NCBI GenBank assembly: GCA_031268405.1
Contig: JAIRXF010000010.1
Location: 1-64,000 of the forward strand
Source: Oscillospiraceae bacterium
GTDB lineage: Bacteria > Bacillota > Clostridia > Oscillospirales > Acutalibacteraceae
Reading direction: 5' to 3'
DNA length: 64,000 nucleotides
Below the pieces are notes generated by a model. That model did no database searches. It was not told where the DNA came from and saw only the letters and a list, made by a program, of their open reading frames with translations. Shown in pieces: positions 26,205 to 35,798 of this stretch. Made by a program: the position numbers and the translations under genes. Each line of letters starts with the position of its first letter. Position 1 is the stretch's first letter.

Positions 26205-28697
26205 ATGTATCGTTTCAACGGATTCACACAAAAAGCTAATCTCTCTTTAAATCTTGCCGTTAGTAGTGCCGAAGGAATGGGGCACACTTACGTTGGAAGT
26301 GAGCATGTTTTGCTTGGGCTTTTAAGAGAAGGAAGCGGTGTTGCTTGGGTGGTTCTTAATAGCTTAAGTATAAGCGCCAAAAGAGTTATTAGCCTTATAA
26401 AAAGAGATATAGGTGTCAGCGAAAATAAAACCAACCTTAATACAGATGATTTTACCCCTAGAACAAAGCGAATTTTGCAAATTGCCGTGTTTCAAGCATC
26501 CAGGCTTTCTCATAATTATGTCGGAACAGAACATCTTTTGCTGGCTATAATTGGCGAATCAGATAGTTATGCTGTACGATTTCTTGCAGAATTGGGCGCT
26601 GATTTTAGAAGTATTATCGAAAAAGTTAGCAAAACTATAGGAGAAACAGAAGAACCCTCAACATCTTTTTCTTTAGAAATTTATGGGGAAGGTCCCTCTT
26701 TTTCTACACAAAGCACACAAAATAGTCGTCGAGATAAAGTTTCAAATACAAAAACTCTTGATCAATTTGGAAGAGATTTAACCGCCTTGGCAGCATCAGG
26801 ATCTATTGATCCTGTAATTGGAAGAAAAGAAGAAATAGAAAGAGTTATACAAATTCTCTCAAGAAGAACAAAAAATAATCCTTGTTTGATTGGTGAACCA
26901 GGAGTTGGAAAAACAGCAGTTGTCGAGGGTCTTGCTACAAAAATAAATTCGGGAGATGTGCCAGAACTTTTAAAAGGAAAACGCGTTGTAACTCTTGATT
27001 TGCCAGCAATGATTGCGGGAACGAAATATCGGGGAGACTTTGAGGATAGGGTAAAAAATATTATTGCTGAAGTAAAAAAAGTGGGCAATATAATATTGTT
27101 CATTGATGAGCTTCATACCATTGTTGGCGCAGGAGCTGCTGAAGGTTCTGCCGATGCTGCAAATATTTTAAAACCAAGTCTTGCCCGGGGAGATTTTCAA
27201 GTTGTAGGCGCAACCACTATAAACGAGTACAGAAAACACATAGAAAAAGACGCCGCTTTAGAAAGAAGATTTCAACCCGTTAAAGTTGGAGAACCAACCA
27301 AAGAAGAAGCCATTAAAATTTTAAAAGGACTCAGAGATCGATATGAGGCTCATCATAAAATAAGAATTACAGACGAAGCGATAGACGCAGCCGTTGCACT
27401 TTCTGATAGGTATATACCGGATAGACATTTGCCCGACAAAGCAATAGATCTCGTTGACGAAGCAGCTTCTAGAGTCAGATTGCAATCTTACACGGCACCA
27501 GATTATTTAAAAGAACTAGAAAAAGACATAAAAGAATTGGATTCTGAAAAATCCGCAGCTATAAATTCTCAAGATTTCGAGCGCGCCGCCAAAATCCGTG
27601 ACGAACAAAAAACCAAAAAAAGAGAATTAGAAAAACACAAAAAAGTTTGGAAAGAAAACAAAGAAACCTCAGGAGAAGAAGTTGTTGCCGAGGATATTGC
27701 TCACATAGTTTCTAACTGGACTGGAATTCCCACCAAGCAGTTAACACAAGAAGAAAGTGAAAGACTGCTCAAAATGGAGGATATCTTGCATGAGAGAATT
27801 GTTGGTCAAGACGAAGCAGTCAGCAGCATTTCTAAGGCCATACGCAGAGGACGTGTTGGGCTAAGAGACCCAAGAAGACCATCAGGATCCTTTATATTTC
27901 TTGGTCCGACAGGAACGGGAAAAACAGAGTTATGCAAAGCGCTTGCCAGTGCTTTATTCGGTGACGAAAAATCAATTATTCGCCTTGATATGTCTGAATA
28001 TATGGAAACTCACACCGTTTCAAAACTTATAGGTTCTCCTCCCGGATACGTCGGTTATGATGAAGCTGGACAGTTGACAGAAAAAGTTCGTAGAAGACCT
28101 TATTCTGTAGTATTGTTAGACGAAATAGAAAAAGCACATCCGGATCTTTCTAATATGTTTCTGCAAATACTAGAAGATGGCCAACTAACTGACTCTCAGG
28201 GAAGAAAAATTGATTTTCGTAACACCATAATTATTATGACTTCCAACGTTGGCGCAACATTGATAACTGAAAAACAAAAACTTGGATTTGGAGGTACAAA
28301 TGAAGAAGAAAATAAAGAAAATCTTAAACAAACAGTAATATCTGAACTTAAAAAAGTTTTTAGACCAGAATTTTTAAATAGAGTAGACGACATAGTTGTT
28401 TTCAATAGACTCACGCAAGAAAACGTTAGAGAGATAGCAATACACATGCTAGCAGAATTAAAATTGCGCGTCGAAAAACTAGGCGCCTCTGTGCAATTCA
28501 CCGACGAAGTAACAGAAGAAATTTCTAAAAAGGGATTCGATTCAAAATATGGCGCAAGACCACTCAGACGAGCCATTCGTTCTAACATAGAAGATAAGCT
28601 TTCTGAGTATATGCTAAAAAAGGATTTTGACAAGAATATTAAGATCGTTTGTGACGTAAAAAATGGAGAATTTGTCTTTAAAAAAGAAAAACATTAA
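26205..28697 (+). CDS. clpC: ATP-dependent Clp protease ATPase subunit ClpC
   Basis: 830-residue Hsp100 unfoldase partnering ClpP. Two Clp_N repeats (about 1-145; HTYVGSEHVLLGLLREG, HNYVGTEHLLLAI), AAA-1 with Walker A GEPGVGKTAV and Walker B FIDELHT, the UVR-type middle domain (ERAAKIRDEQKTKKRELEKH) typical of ClpC, and AAA-2 with GPTGTGKTEL, LLDEIEKAHPDL and the sensor regions. The frame is open from 26112, but GGAGG at 26191-26195 fixes ATG 26205 (MYRFNGFTQKANLSL). The usual ctsR-mcsA-mcsB genes are absent next to it, and no CtsR box or CIRCE was found, so its control may differ. Confidence 0.96.
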   Translation: MYRFNGFTQKANLSLNLAVSSAEGMGHTYVGSEHVLLGLLREGSGVAWVVLNSLSISAKRVISLIKRDIGVSENKTNLNTDDFTPRTKRILQIAVFQASRLSHNYVGTEHLLLAIIGESDSYAVRFLAELGADFRSIIEKVSKTIGETEEPSTSFSLEIYGEGPSFSTQSTQNSRRDKVSNTKTLDQFGRDLTALAASGSIDPVIGRKEEIERVIQILSRRTKNNPCLIGEPGVGKTAVVEGLATKINSGDVPELLKGKRVVTLDLPAMIAGTKYRGDFEDRVKNIIAEVKKVGNIILFIDELHTIVGAGAAEGSADAANILKPSLARGDFQVVGATTINEYRKHIEKDAALERRFQPVKVGEPTKEEAIKILKGLRDRYEAHHKIRITDEAIDAAVALSDRYIPDRHLPDKAIDLVDEAASRVRLQSYTAPDYLKELEKDIKELDSEKSAAINSQDFERAAKIRDEQKTKKRELEKHKKVWKENKETSGEEVVAEDIAHIVSNWTGIPTKQLTQEESERLLKMEDILHERIVGQDEAVSSISKAIRRGRVGLRDPRRPSGSFIFLGPTGTGKTELCKALASALFGDEKSIIRLDMSEYMETHTVSKLIGSPPGYVGYDEAGQLTEKVRRRPYSVVLLDEIEKAHPDLSNMFLQILEDGQLTDSQGRKIDFRNTIIIMTSNVGATLITEKQKLGFGGTNEEENKENLKQTVISELKKVFRPEFLNRVDDIVVFNRLTQENVREIAIHMLAELKLRVEKLGASVQFTDEVTEEISKKGFDSKYGARPLRRAIRSNIEDKLSEYMLKKDFDKNIKIVCDVKNGEFVFKKEKH

Positions 28698-29167
28698 TTC
28701 AATTTTTATTGTGATAAACCTCGTCTATTTTATCTTCAATTTAAATTAAAGAATCACTAGAAAGTTTTAAAATCAATAATTAAACTTATGCGATGTTTAG
28801 TTATTTTTTGTGTACAATAACAAAGCCTGCACCGAGTATCATAAAAACACGATGACTGTTTAAAATTTTACGAAAGTAGCTGCTACCCTCTTAAATATTA
28901 ATAGAATCATCAAAAAAATTGCCAATCGTCTTCTTTGATTTTGCAAATATCAATGTAGCATAAACATCTGTGTTACGCTGTTTTTGATTTAGTTAGACGG
29001 AATCGGAGCGGGGTTTTATACTTTTCTGCAGGTTAAAATTCAAAACATTGAATCATTTTTAAGCTTAGTTGATTATAACATAAAAAAAAATTTTACATAT
29101 TATAACCCTGTAAGAAGTCTTTACTGCCTAAGTAACTGCTTTTTAAAGGGGGATTTAAAGAAAAATC
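28698..29167. other. intergenic clpC / murA
   Basis: 470 AT-rich bases. A less AT-rich patch, GACGGAATCGGAGCGGGG, lies at about 28995-29012 but no fold or known RNA family was recognised. AAAGGGGGA for murA is at 29145-29153. Confidence 0.45.
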
Positions 29168-30433
29168 ATGTCAAAACTCCTAATTTGTGGAGCTCATCGG
29201 CTCGAAGGCCGAGTTCCTATATATGGTGCTAAAAATAGCGCTCTTCCTATTTTAGCATCAACTATCCTTTGTTCTGGGGAATGTGTGATACATAATTGTC
29301 CAATTTTATCGGACGTCGACGTATCATTAAAAATTTTAGAATATTTAGGCGCAAAAATTCAAAAACAAAATCACGATATAATTATAAATGCAAAAAATAT
29401 AGATAGATATGATATACCGGAATTTTTAATGAGGCAGATGCGTTCTTCCATAATATTTTTAGGTGCAATCATTTCGCGAATGAAAAAAGCCAAAGTTTCT
29501 TTTCCGGGTGGCTGTGAATTAGGCCCTCGTCCAATAGATTTGCATCTGAAGGCTTTAAAACAAATGGGAGTAACCATAGAAGAACATCACGGTTGTATAG
29601 AGTGCCACGTCGAAAAAAAACTAAAATCACAAGAAATATCTCTTTCTTTTCCAAGTGTGGGCGCAACAGAAAATATAATACTCTCTTCAGTCTTTGTTCA
29701 AGGCAAAACAAAAATTATAAATGCAGCCAGAGAACCAGAAATTACTGATCTCATAAATTTTCTTAACAAGTGTGGCGCTAAAATTTTTACAACCAAAGAA
29801 GGTTCTGTGGTTGTAGAGGGTGTTTCTAAATTAACTGGAACTGAGCATAGAATTATTCCCGACAGAATAGCCGCTACGACATATATGGCTGCAGCAGCTG
29901 TAACTCGCGGAGATATTCTTCTTGAAGGCATATGCTCTCGACATCTCAGTGCCATTTTCCCGGTTTTTGAAGAAATGGGAGTTAAAACTTGTGTGGTAAA
30001 AAAACAACTAAGATTGTGGATTGAGAATCGCCCAAAATGTGTAAAATTTGTAAGAACCATGCCGTATCCGGGGTTTCCAACGGATGCCCAAGCTGTTATT
30101 ATGGCTCTTTCGGCTTTCTGCAAAGGAACAAGCGTATTTGTTGAAAATATATTTGAAAGTAGATACAAACACGTAGACGAACTGGTTAGATTGGGAGCAA
30201 ATGTTAAAGTAGAAGGCAAAACGGCAATAGTAAGGGGAAGAAGAAGTTTGCAAGGAACCACCGTAAAATCTTATGATTTAAGAGGAGCCGCCGCAATGGT
30301 GGTTGCCGGTCTCGGCGCCCAAGGAGAAACTTGCATATCAAACTTGAATCATTTAGATAGAGGCTACGAAGACATAGAAAAAAATCTAAAAACCATAGGA
30401 GCTTTGATAAAAAGAGTTGGGAAAAAAAATTAA
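29168..30433 (+). CDS. murA: UDP-N-acetylglucosamine 1-carboxyvinyltransferase
   Basis: 421-residue MurA, the first committed step of peptidoglycan synthesis (PEP transfer to UDP-GlcNAc). YGAKNSALPILAS has the Lys-Asn pair, PGGCELGPRPIDLH the fosfomycin-target Cys, and FPTDAQAVIMAL and LRGAAAMVVAGL the C-terminal blocks. ATG 29168 is the only possible in-frame start; its Shine-Dalgarno site AAAGGGGGA is 14 bases away, unusually far. ftsQ follows on the same strand 131 bases on, a remnant of the dcw cluster order. Confidence 0.96.
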   Translation: MSKLLICGAHRLEGRVPIYGAKNSALPILASTILCSGECVIHNCPILSDVDVSLKILEYLGAKIQKQNHDIIINAKNIDRYDIPEFLMRQMRSSIIFLGAIISRMKKAKVSFPGGCELGPRPIDLHLKALKQMGVTIEEHHGCIECHVEKKLKSQEISLSFPSVGATENIILSSVFVQGKTKIINAAREPEITDLINFLNKCGAKIFTTKEGSVVVEGVSKLTGTEHRIIPDRIAATTYMAAAAVTRGDILLEGICSRHLSAIFPVFEEMGVKTCVVKKQLRLWIENRPKCVKFVRTMPYPGFPTDAQAVIMALSAFCKGTSVFVENIFESRYKHVDELVRLGANVKVEGKTAIVRGRRSLQGTTVKSYDLRGAAAMVVAGLGAQGETCISNLNHLDRGYEDIEKNLKTIGALIKRVGKKN

Positions 30434-30564
30434 TGCAACACCTAAAATAAGCTGCTACAAAAGTAACTCTTGATAAGCATTTTATTACCAATATGTGCAG
30501 CCAGAGTTTGCAATCTAAACAAATGCTACTAAAATTATTATAAAGAGATTTTAGTAGAAAGATT

Positions 30565-31446
30565 GTGAACAAAATGAAGGCAAACAAAAAGTTTATCTCT
30601 AACAATTTAAACAAAAAAAATCACCGTAAAAAGATCAAATTTAAAAACAAGATCCACAAAATATTCAACAGAACTATGGTAGTATTGGTGATCTTCGGCA
30701 TAGTTATTTTTTTAATTTTTAGCGTATACTTTTGTTTTGTTAATATATTCAAAATAAAAGAAATTGAGGTTTGTGGAAACAATCGATATACCAAAGAAGA
30801 AATAATCGAAAAAATTAATTTTAAGGGCGAAGAAAACCTGGTTTTATATGATTCAAAGGATACAAAAGAAAAAATAGAAAAAAATCTGCCATATATAGAC
30901 AATATAGAAATATGCAAAAACATGCCCAATAAATTAGTTTTAAAAGTAAAAGAATCTAAGCCCATTGCTGTTTTTGGGAACGACGACAGGTTCTTTATAA
31001 TTGATTCTTCACTAAAAATACTGGAGTGTATTAAAGAACCAAATAAAGAAATCACAACAATAATAGGATTAAAAGTTGAAAAGGAAAGCATTGGCTCTAA
31101 GTTATGCTTTGAAAATAAAAACCAAGGGACAATTTTGCATGAATTGATGTGCGCTTTGCAAAAAAATGAAATCTTACATAGCACAAACGAGATCAATATT
31201 GAAAACACGGAAAAAATTACATTTAAGTACAAGGAAAGAGTGGATGTAATTCTTGGATCAAATCATCAAATTGAACGTAAAATTGCAACAGCAAAAGAAA
31301 TACTCGAAAATAAAATGAGAAATGATGAATGCGGCGAACTCGATTTAACATTTTTACCCAAAGACAATAAAACGTACTTCAAGCAAGAACATCGAACAAT
31401 GTTGTCTATTTTGCATTCACCATCGACCTTTCTATTTTTGTCTTGA
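30565..31446 (+). CDS. ftsQ: cell division protein FtsQ/DivIB
   Basis: 293-residue bitopic division protein. A basic cytoplasmic N terminus (about 1-35) precedes one membrane helix (MVVLVIFGIVIFLIFSVYFC), a POTRA domain (FKIKEIEVCGNNRYTKEEII, NLPYIDNIEICKNMPNKLVLKVKESKPIA read in part) and the beta domain. Start is GTG 30565 or ATG 30574; neither has a good Shine-Dalgarno site. Its last 41 bases overlap the 3' end of the convergent deacetylase gene, and the C-terminal LSILHSPSTFLFLS may be run-on sequence. Confidence 0.88.
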   Translation: MNKMKANKKFISNNLNKKNHRKKIKFKNKIHKIFNRTMVVLVIFGIVIFLIFSVYFCFVNIFKIKEIEVCGNNRYTKEEIIEKINFKGEENLVLYDSKDTKEKIEKNLPYIDNIEICKNMPNKLVLKVKESKPIAVFGNDDRFFIIDSSLKILECIKEPNKEITTIIGLKVEKESIGSKLCFENKNQGTILHELMCALQKNEILHSTNEINIENTEKITFKYKERVDVILGSNHQIERKIATAKEILENKMRNDECGELDLTFLPKDNKTYFKQEHRTMLSILHSPSTFLFLS

Positions 31447-32293
31447 AATAATTTTCGCTCGATTTTTTATAAGTTCTTAAAAATCTCTTCAAATTATATA
31501 AACATTTTGGATTATTTCTTGTTATTTTATTGATCTTTTCTTCACAATTTAAAAAAACTTTACACCCCAAACCTTTCAAGATGTTCATCGATTCCTTGTT
31601 AATAGCACCAAGCGGATAAGTAAAAGCCGTTGGAGTAACTCCCGCTTCTTCTTCTATTTTACGTTGGGCAGATTTAAAATCTTCGCTTAATTTTTTTTTA
31701 TATTCATCTAGGCTCTCAGATTTTTTTCTTAATACTCCGTTTCTGCCCCTCACTCTATGCATATTGTAACTGTGATTTTGAACTTCAACTAATTTTGAGT
31801 CCGTCATCTCCTTCAATTGACTCCACGTGCAATAAGCATATTCAGTATGAGAATCTGAAATATCAAAACTATAACGATCAATCTCTTTTGCGATTGGTGA
31901 AATTACCATCTTACAATTGTATTCTCTAATTAAAGGAAAAGCATATAAGTAATTATTGTAAAATCCATCATCAAAAGTTAAAATTATTGGCTTTTCTGGA
32001 AGATCTTTTTTATTTTCCACATAATCAATAAGATCTTGTATCCAGATTGTTGTGTAACCATTATCTTTTATATACTTTAAATCTTCTTTAAATAAATTAA
32101 CGCTTACAACATATTTTTTTCTGACTCGTTTTCTCTTGGTCAAACTATGATACATCAATATTGGAACTTCTTTGCAATCTCGCGATTGCGATGGCGCAGA
32201 CGCAAATCTTGTGGGAAATTTCACAAAAATAAAAGACAGGCAAAAGAATAAAATTAAAAACGATAAAGCTATATAAACTCTTCCCTTTGCCAA
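31406..32293 (-). CDS. membrane-anchored polysaccharide deacetylase
   Basis: 295-residue NodB-homology protein. An N-terminal membrane anchor or signal (about 5-27), then VPILMYHSL, the metal-binding ILTFDDGFYNNY, VEVQNHSYNMH (the second His motif), and AFTYPLGAINKES. The family removes acetyl groups from peptidoglycan or other surface glycans. It acts outside the membrane. Sits convergent with ftsQ and divergent from radA; the ATG at 32293 is preceded by AGGGGGG. Confidence 0.9.
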   Translation of the reverse strand: MAKGRVYIALSFLILFFCLSFIFVKFPTRFASAPSQSRDCKEVPILMYHSLTKRKRVRKKYVVSVNLFKEDLKYIKDNGYTTIWIQDLIDYVENKKDLPEKPIILTFDDGFYNNYLYAFPLIREYNCKMVISPIAKEIDRYSFDISDSHTEYAYCTWSQLKEMTDSKLVEVQNHSYNMHRVRGRNGVLRKKSESLDEYKKKLSEDFKSAQRKIEEEAGVTPTAFTYPLGAINKESMNILKGLGCKVFLNCEEKINKITRNNPKCLYNLKRFLRTYKKSSENYFKTKIERSMVNAK

Positions 32294-32549
32294 ATAAGCA
32301 TTAATTTGCGTATTTAACCCCCCTAAATTTGATAAATATTTTTATAAGATAACACGGTAAGTTTTATTAGAATTTTTAAAATGATTAGTGCAAATATCAT
32401 TTAAATCTATAATATAAAGCATTATGAATTTATACCTTACTTTAAGCCTTAAATTTTATATTATCTTGATCTTTAATGAGATTTGCCGTAGACTTCTTCG
32501 TGTATACTTTGAGATGTTTAAAAAATACGTGATTTTGGGAGAAACACTT

Positions 32550-33920
32550 GTGCAAACAAAAATAAGAGACGTTTATGTGTGTGTTAACTGTGGCTTTGAA
32601 TGTGGCAAATGGCACGGAAAATGCCCTTCTTGCGGACAATGGAACTCTATGTCGGAAGAAACATTAGAAACTAAAAGCACAAAATTTTCTAGATTGCCAC
32701 CTCAAAAACCCGACAAGCCAACTAAAATTTGTGAAATAAGCGTGGAATTTGAAAAAAGATACAAAACTGGTTCATCTGAACTTGATCGCGTACTCGGCGG
32801 GGGAATAGTAAGAGGCTCCTTGATATTGGTTGGAGGAGATCCGGGCGTCGGTAAATCAACTTTACTGCTTCAAATTTGTAAACATTTATCTAAAAATCTT
32901 AACATCTTATATGTGTCGGGCGAGGAAACTAAACGTCAAATAAAACTAAGATCTTCGAGACTCAAATTTGAAAGTAAAAATTTATATGTCATGTCACAGA
33001 CATACATTGATAACATCATCGATGAAATACAAAAAAGTAAACCCAATGTGGTTATAATCGATTCCATACAAACAATGATTTGCAAAGAAATCAATTCCAT
33101 AGCTGGAAGCGTGACTCAGGTTAGAGAGTGCACAAATTCTTTGGTTAATGTGGCAAAATCGCTTGATATACCTATTGTTATAGTGGGTCACGTCAATAAA
33201 GACGGAATGATAGCGGGTCCAAAAGTTTTGGAGCACGTAGTGGATGTGGTTTTGCATTTTGAAGGCGATAAACGCCTGTCTTATAGGATTTTGCGCTGCA
33301 TAAAAAATCGATACGGTTCTACAAACGAAATAGGTGTTTTTAAGATGTCAAACGACGGACTTTGCGAAGTTGAAAATCCCTCACTCATGCTTTTATCTGG
33401 CAGACCACAAAACACACCGGGAACATGCGTTACTTGCGTGATGGAAGGATCTAGACCAATATTGGCAGAAATACAAGGGCTTGTTACCAAAACCAATTTT
33501 GGTAATCCAAGACGCATGTCAACTGGTTTTGATTATAATCGTCTATCTTTGTTACTCGCCATTTTAGAGAAACGAGCTGGCTGTTTTTTGGGAACTCTAG
33601 ATACATACATTAACGTTGTTGGTGGGTTGCGACTAGAAGAACCTTCGGCCGATCTTTGCGTAATAATGGCTTTAATTTCAAGTTTTAGAGATAAAATTAT
33701 AAAAGAAGATATCATTGTTTTTGGAGAAATTGGACTTGCTGGAGAACTTAGGAGTGTTCCCAATGCTCAAGAACGGATAATTGAGGCACAAAAATTAGGT
33801 TTTTCTAAATGCGTGATGCCCTTTCATAATTTAAAAACGCTCGAAAAACCCGTCACCAATATTGAAATATTAGCTGCTAAAAATATAAGAGAAGCTTTTG
33901 GTTTTCTCATGTCTCTGTAA
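32550..33920 (+). CDS. radA: DNA repair protein RadA/Sms
   Basis: 456-residue RadA, a RecA-related ATPase that helps branch migration in recombination. N-terminal zinc finger CVNCGFECGKWHGKCPSCG, Walker A GGDPGVGKST, the RadA motif KNRYGSTNEIGVF, and a C-terminal Lon-like domain (LGTLDTYINVVGGLRLEEPSADL read in part, GEIGLAGELRSV). The frame is open back to 32424, but GGGAGA at 32537-32542 and GTG 32550 give MQTKIRDVYVCVNCG, the normal start. Confidence 0.95.
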   Translation: MQTKIRDVYVCVNCGFECGKWHGKCPSCGQWNSMSEETLETKSTKFSRLPPQKPDKPTKICEISVEFEKRYKTGSSELDRVLGGGIVRGSLILVGGDPGVGKSTLLLQICKHLSKNLNILYVSGEETKRQIKLRSSRLKFESKNLYVMSQTYIDNIIDEIQKSKPNVVIIDSIQTMICKEINSIAGSVTQVRECTNSLVNVAKSLDIPIVIVGHVNKDGMIAGPKVLEHVVDVVLHFEGDKRLSYRILRCIKNRYGSTNEIGVFKMSNDGLCEVENPSLMLLSGRPQNTPGTCVTCVMEGSRPILAEIQGLVTKTNFGNPRRMSTGFDYNRLSLLLAILEKRAGCFLGTLDTYINVVGGLRLEEPSADLCVIMALISSFRDKIIKEDIIVFGEIGLAGELRSVPNAQERIIEAQKLGFSKCVMPFHNLKTLEKPVTNIEILAAKNIREAFGFLMSL

Positions 33921-34070
33921 ATCTAATTGCAGCAAAAATCAATTGCAAAAGAATTTTATTTGGTCTATCATTTCATTTTTTACATAAACATCATAAAAGA
34001 TAATCAGCGTTATTGTCAAAATCTTTACAAATCAAAGCAAAACTCGCGCAACAGGGAGAGTGTTGTCTGA

Positions 34071-35798
34071 TTGCGAAAACTATTTCCTAAAAAAACCAGC
34101 CAATCTATTTTGGCTGGAGCATTTATTTTAACATTTAGCACAATTATCGTTAAAATATTGGGTGCTTTTTTTAAAATACCGGTGGGTAAAATACTGGGTG
34201 GCGTTGGCAACAGCTATTTTGAAGCGGCTTATGCGCTGTACAATCCCGTGGATGCGTTGGCCGTGGCCGGGCTCCCAATTGCAATTTCAAGAACCGTTTC
34301 AGAAAATGTAGCTAAGGGGCGATTTCGTGATGTTCGGCTTGTACATAAAATCTCCATACCTATTTTCCTCGTAACCGGAATAATCGGTTTTTTCATAATG
34401 ATTCTTAGCACTTTTTATTATTCTCATATCATAAATTCTCCTAATTCGATTTTTTCAACTTTAATGCTCTCTCCCACCATTTTATTCTCTTGTATTATGT
34501 CAATTTATAGGGGTTATTATCAGGGCTTGAAAAATATGATACCAACTGCAATATCGGAAATAATAGAAGCTGCTTCAAAATTAGTTTTTGGATTATTTTT
34601 TTCTTCTGCAATTATTTTTTTAAAAATGGATGAGTACAGAAAATTTTCAACAGTTTTCGGGAAAAACTATCCGTCGATAGAACTCGCCGAAAACGCTATT
34701 CTTCCGTTTGCAGCAGCCGGAGCAATTGCCGGAATTACCATGGGCTCTATCTTGGGATTTCTGTTTCTTTTTTTCAGACACAAAAAATATGGCGATGGTA
34801 TAACACAAAAAGCTTTGCTGCTTTCTCCTCAACCCGCTAAAACTTTAGAAACCGCAAAACTTTTAATTAAAATAGCTCTACCCATAGGTCTTGGCGCTCT
34901 CATTATGAATGTAGGAGGATTAATAGACACTATAGTGATTAGAAGGCAATTGTCTAGTATCATGCAAACCCGCCCTCAAGCTTTACTTAAAATATATTTG
35001 GGCAACATTCCAGAAGACAAAATAGCAACCAAACAGGTGCACGATTTTTTGTCGGGATGTCTTGGTTATGTTTCTAGCATAGTAATGCTCATTCCAGGTA
35101 TTACTCAAATGCTGGGAATAAGTGCTCTTCCGGCAGTTACCGAAGCTTGGGCACTCAAAAATCGCACAAAACTCGGAAAAACCGTAGAAACAATCATAAA
35201 GATTACAGCAATTATCTCTATACCTTCGGGTATAGGTCTTTCAATATTTGGAAGAGAAATTCTTAACTTATTGTACGGCGGAGCAAGGTATAAAGAGGTA
35301 AATATAGCATCAGGAATTATAGTCACAATGGGAATAGCAACAATTTTTACATCTATGAGTGCACCAATTTGTAGCATGTTGCAAGCCATAGGAAAAATAA
35401 ACCTACCTGTTTATTTGCTGTGTGCGGGAGTTTCTATAAAAATTATTGTAAATTACATGTTAGTTGGAATACCGGAGATAAACATACAGGGAACGGGGGT
35501 GGGAACTTTAACATGTTACGGCCTCGTATTCTTTTCGTCTACATATTTTTTATGCAAAGAATGCCAAATTAGTTCAAACCTTTTAATAATATTTTTGAAA
35601 CCACTTTTTGCGTCAATCTTTTGTGCAATCTGTGGCCTGTATTTTCAAGAAATCATGAAAAATTTTATTCCCGATAATTTATCAACAATCATTGTGATAT
35701 TCTCATTCGTGATAATTTATATTGCAATATTATTCATTCTGGGCGATATAAAGGTTAAGGATTTTGTAATAATAAGAAAAAAATTTTTAAAATTGTAA
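34071..35798 (+). CDS. SpoVB/MurJ-type lipid flippase (MOP superfamily)
   Basis: 575-residue membrane protein with about 14 helices. SILAGAFILTFSTIIVKILGAFFKIPVGKILG and GNSYFEAAYALYNPVDALAVAGLPIAISRTVSE (seen in part) are typical of the SpoVB/YtgP/MurJ branch of polysaccharide flippases, which move lipid II or related precursors. TTG 34071 is the first codon after an in-frame stop at 34068-34070; AGGGAG lies 12 bases upstream. Its last 12 bases overlap the convergent murF gene. Whether it serves vegetative wall growth or spore cortex cannot be decided. Confidence 0.88.
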   Translation: MRKLFPKKTSQSILAGAFILTFSTIIVKILGAFFKIPVGKILGGVGNSYFEAAYALYNPVDALAVAGLPIAISRTVSENVAKGRFRDVRLVHKISIPIFLVTGIIGFFIMILSTFYYSHIINSPNSIFSTLMLSPTILFSCIMSIYRGYYQGLKNMIPTAISEIIEAASKLVFGLFFSSAIIFLKMDEYRKFSTVFGKNYPSIELAENAILPFAAAGAIAGITMGSILGFLFLFFRHKKYGDGITQKALLLSPQPAKTLETAKLLIKIALPIGLGALIMNVGGLIDTIVIRRQLSSIMQTRPQALLKIYLGNIPEDKIATKQVHDFLSGCLGYVSSIVMLIPGITQMLGISALPAVTEAWALKNRTKLGKTVETIIKITAIISIPSGIGLSIFGREILNLLYGGARYKEVNIASGIIVTMGIATIFTSMSAPICSMLQAIGKINLPVYLLCAGVSIKIIVNYMLVGIPEINIQGTGVGTLTCYGLVFFSSTYFLCKECQISSNLLIIFLKPLFASIFCAICGLYFQEIMKNFIPDNLSTIIVIFSFVIIYIAILFILGDIKVKDFVIIRKKFLKL

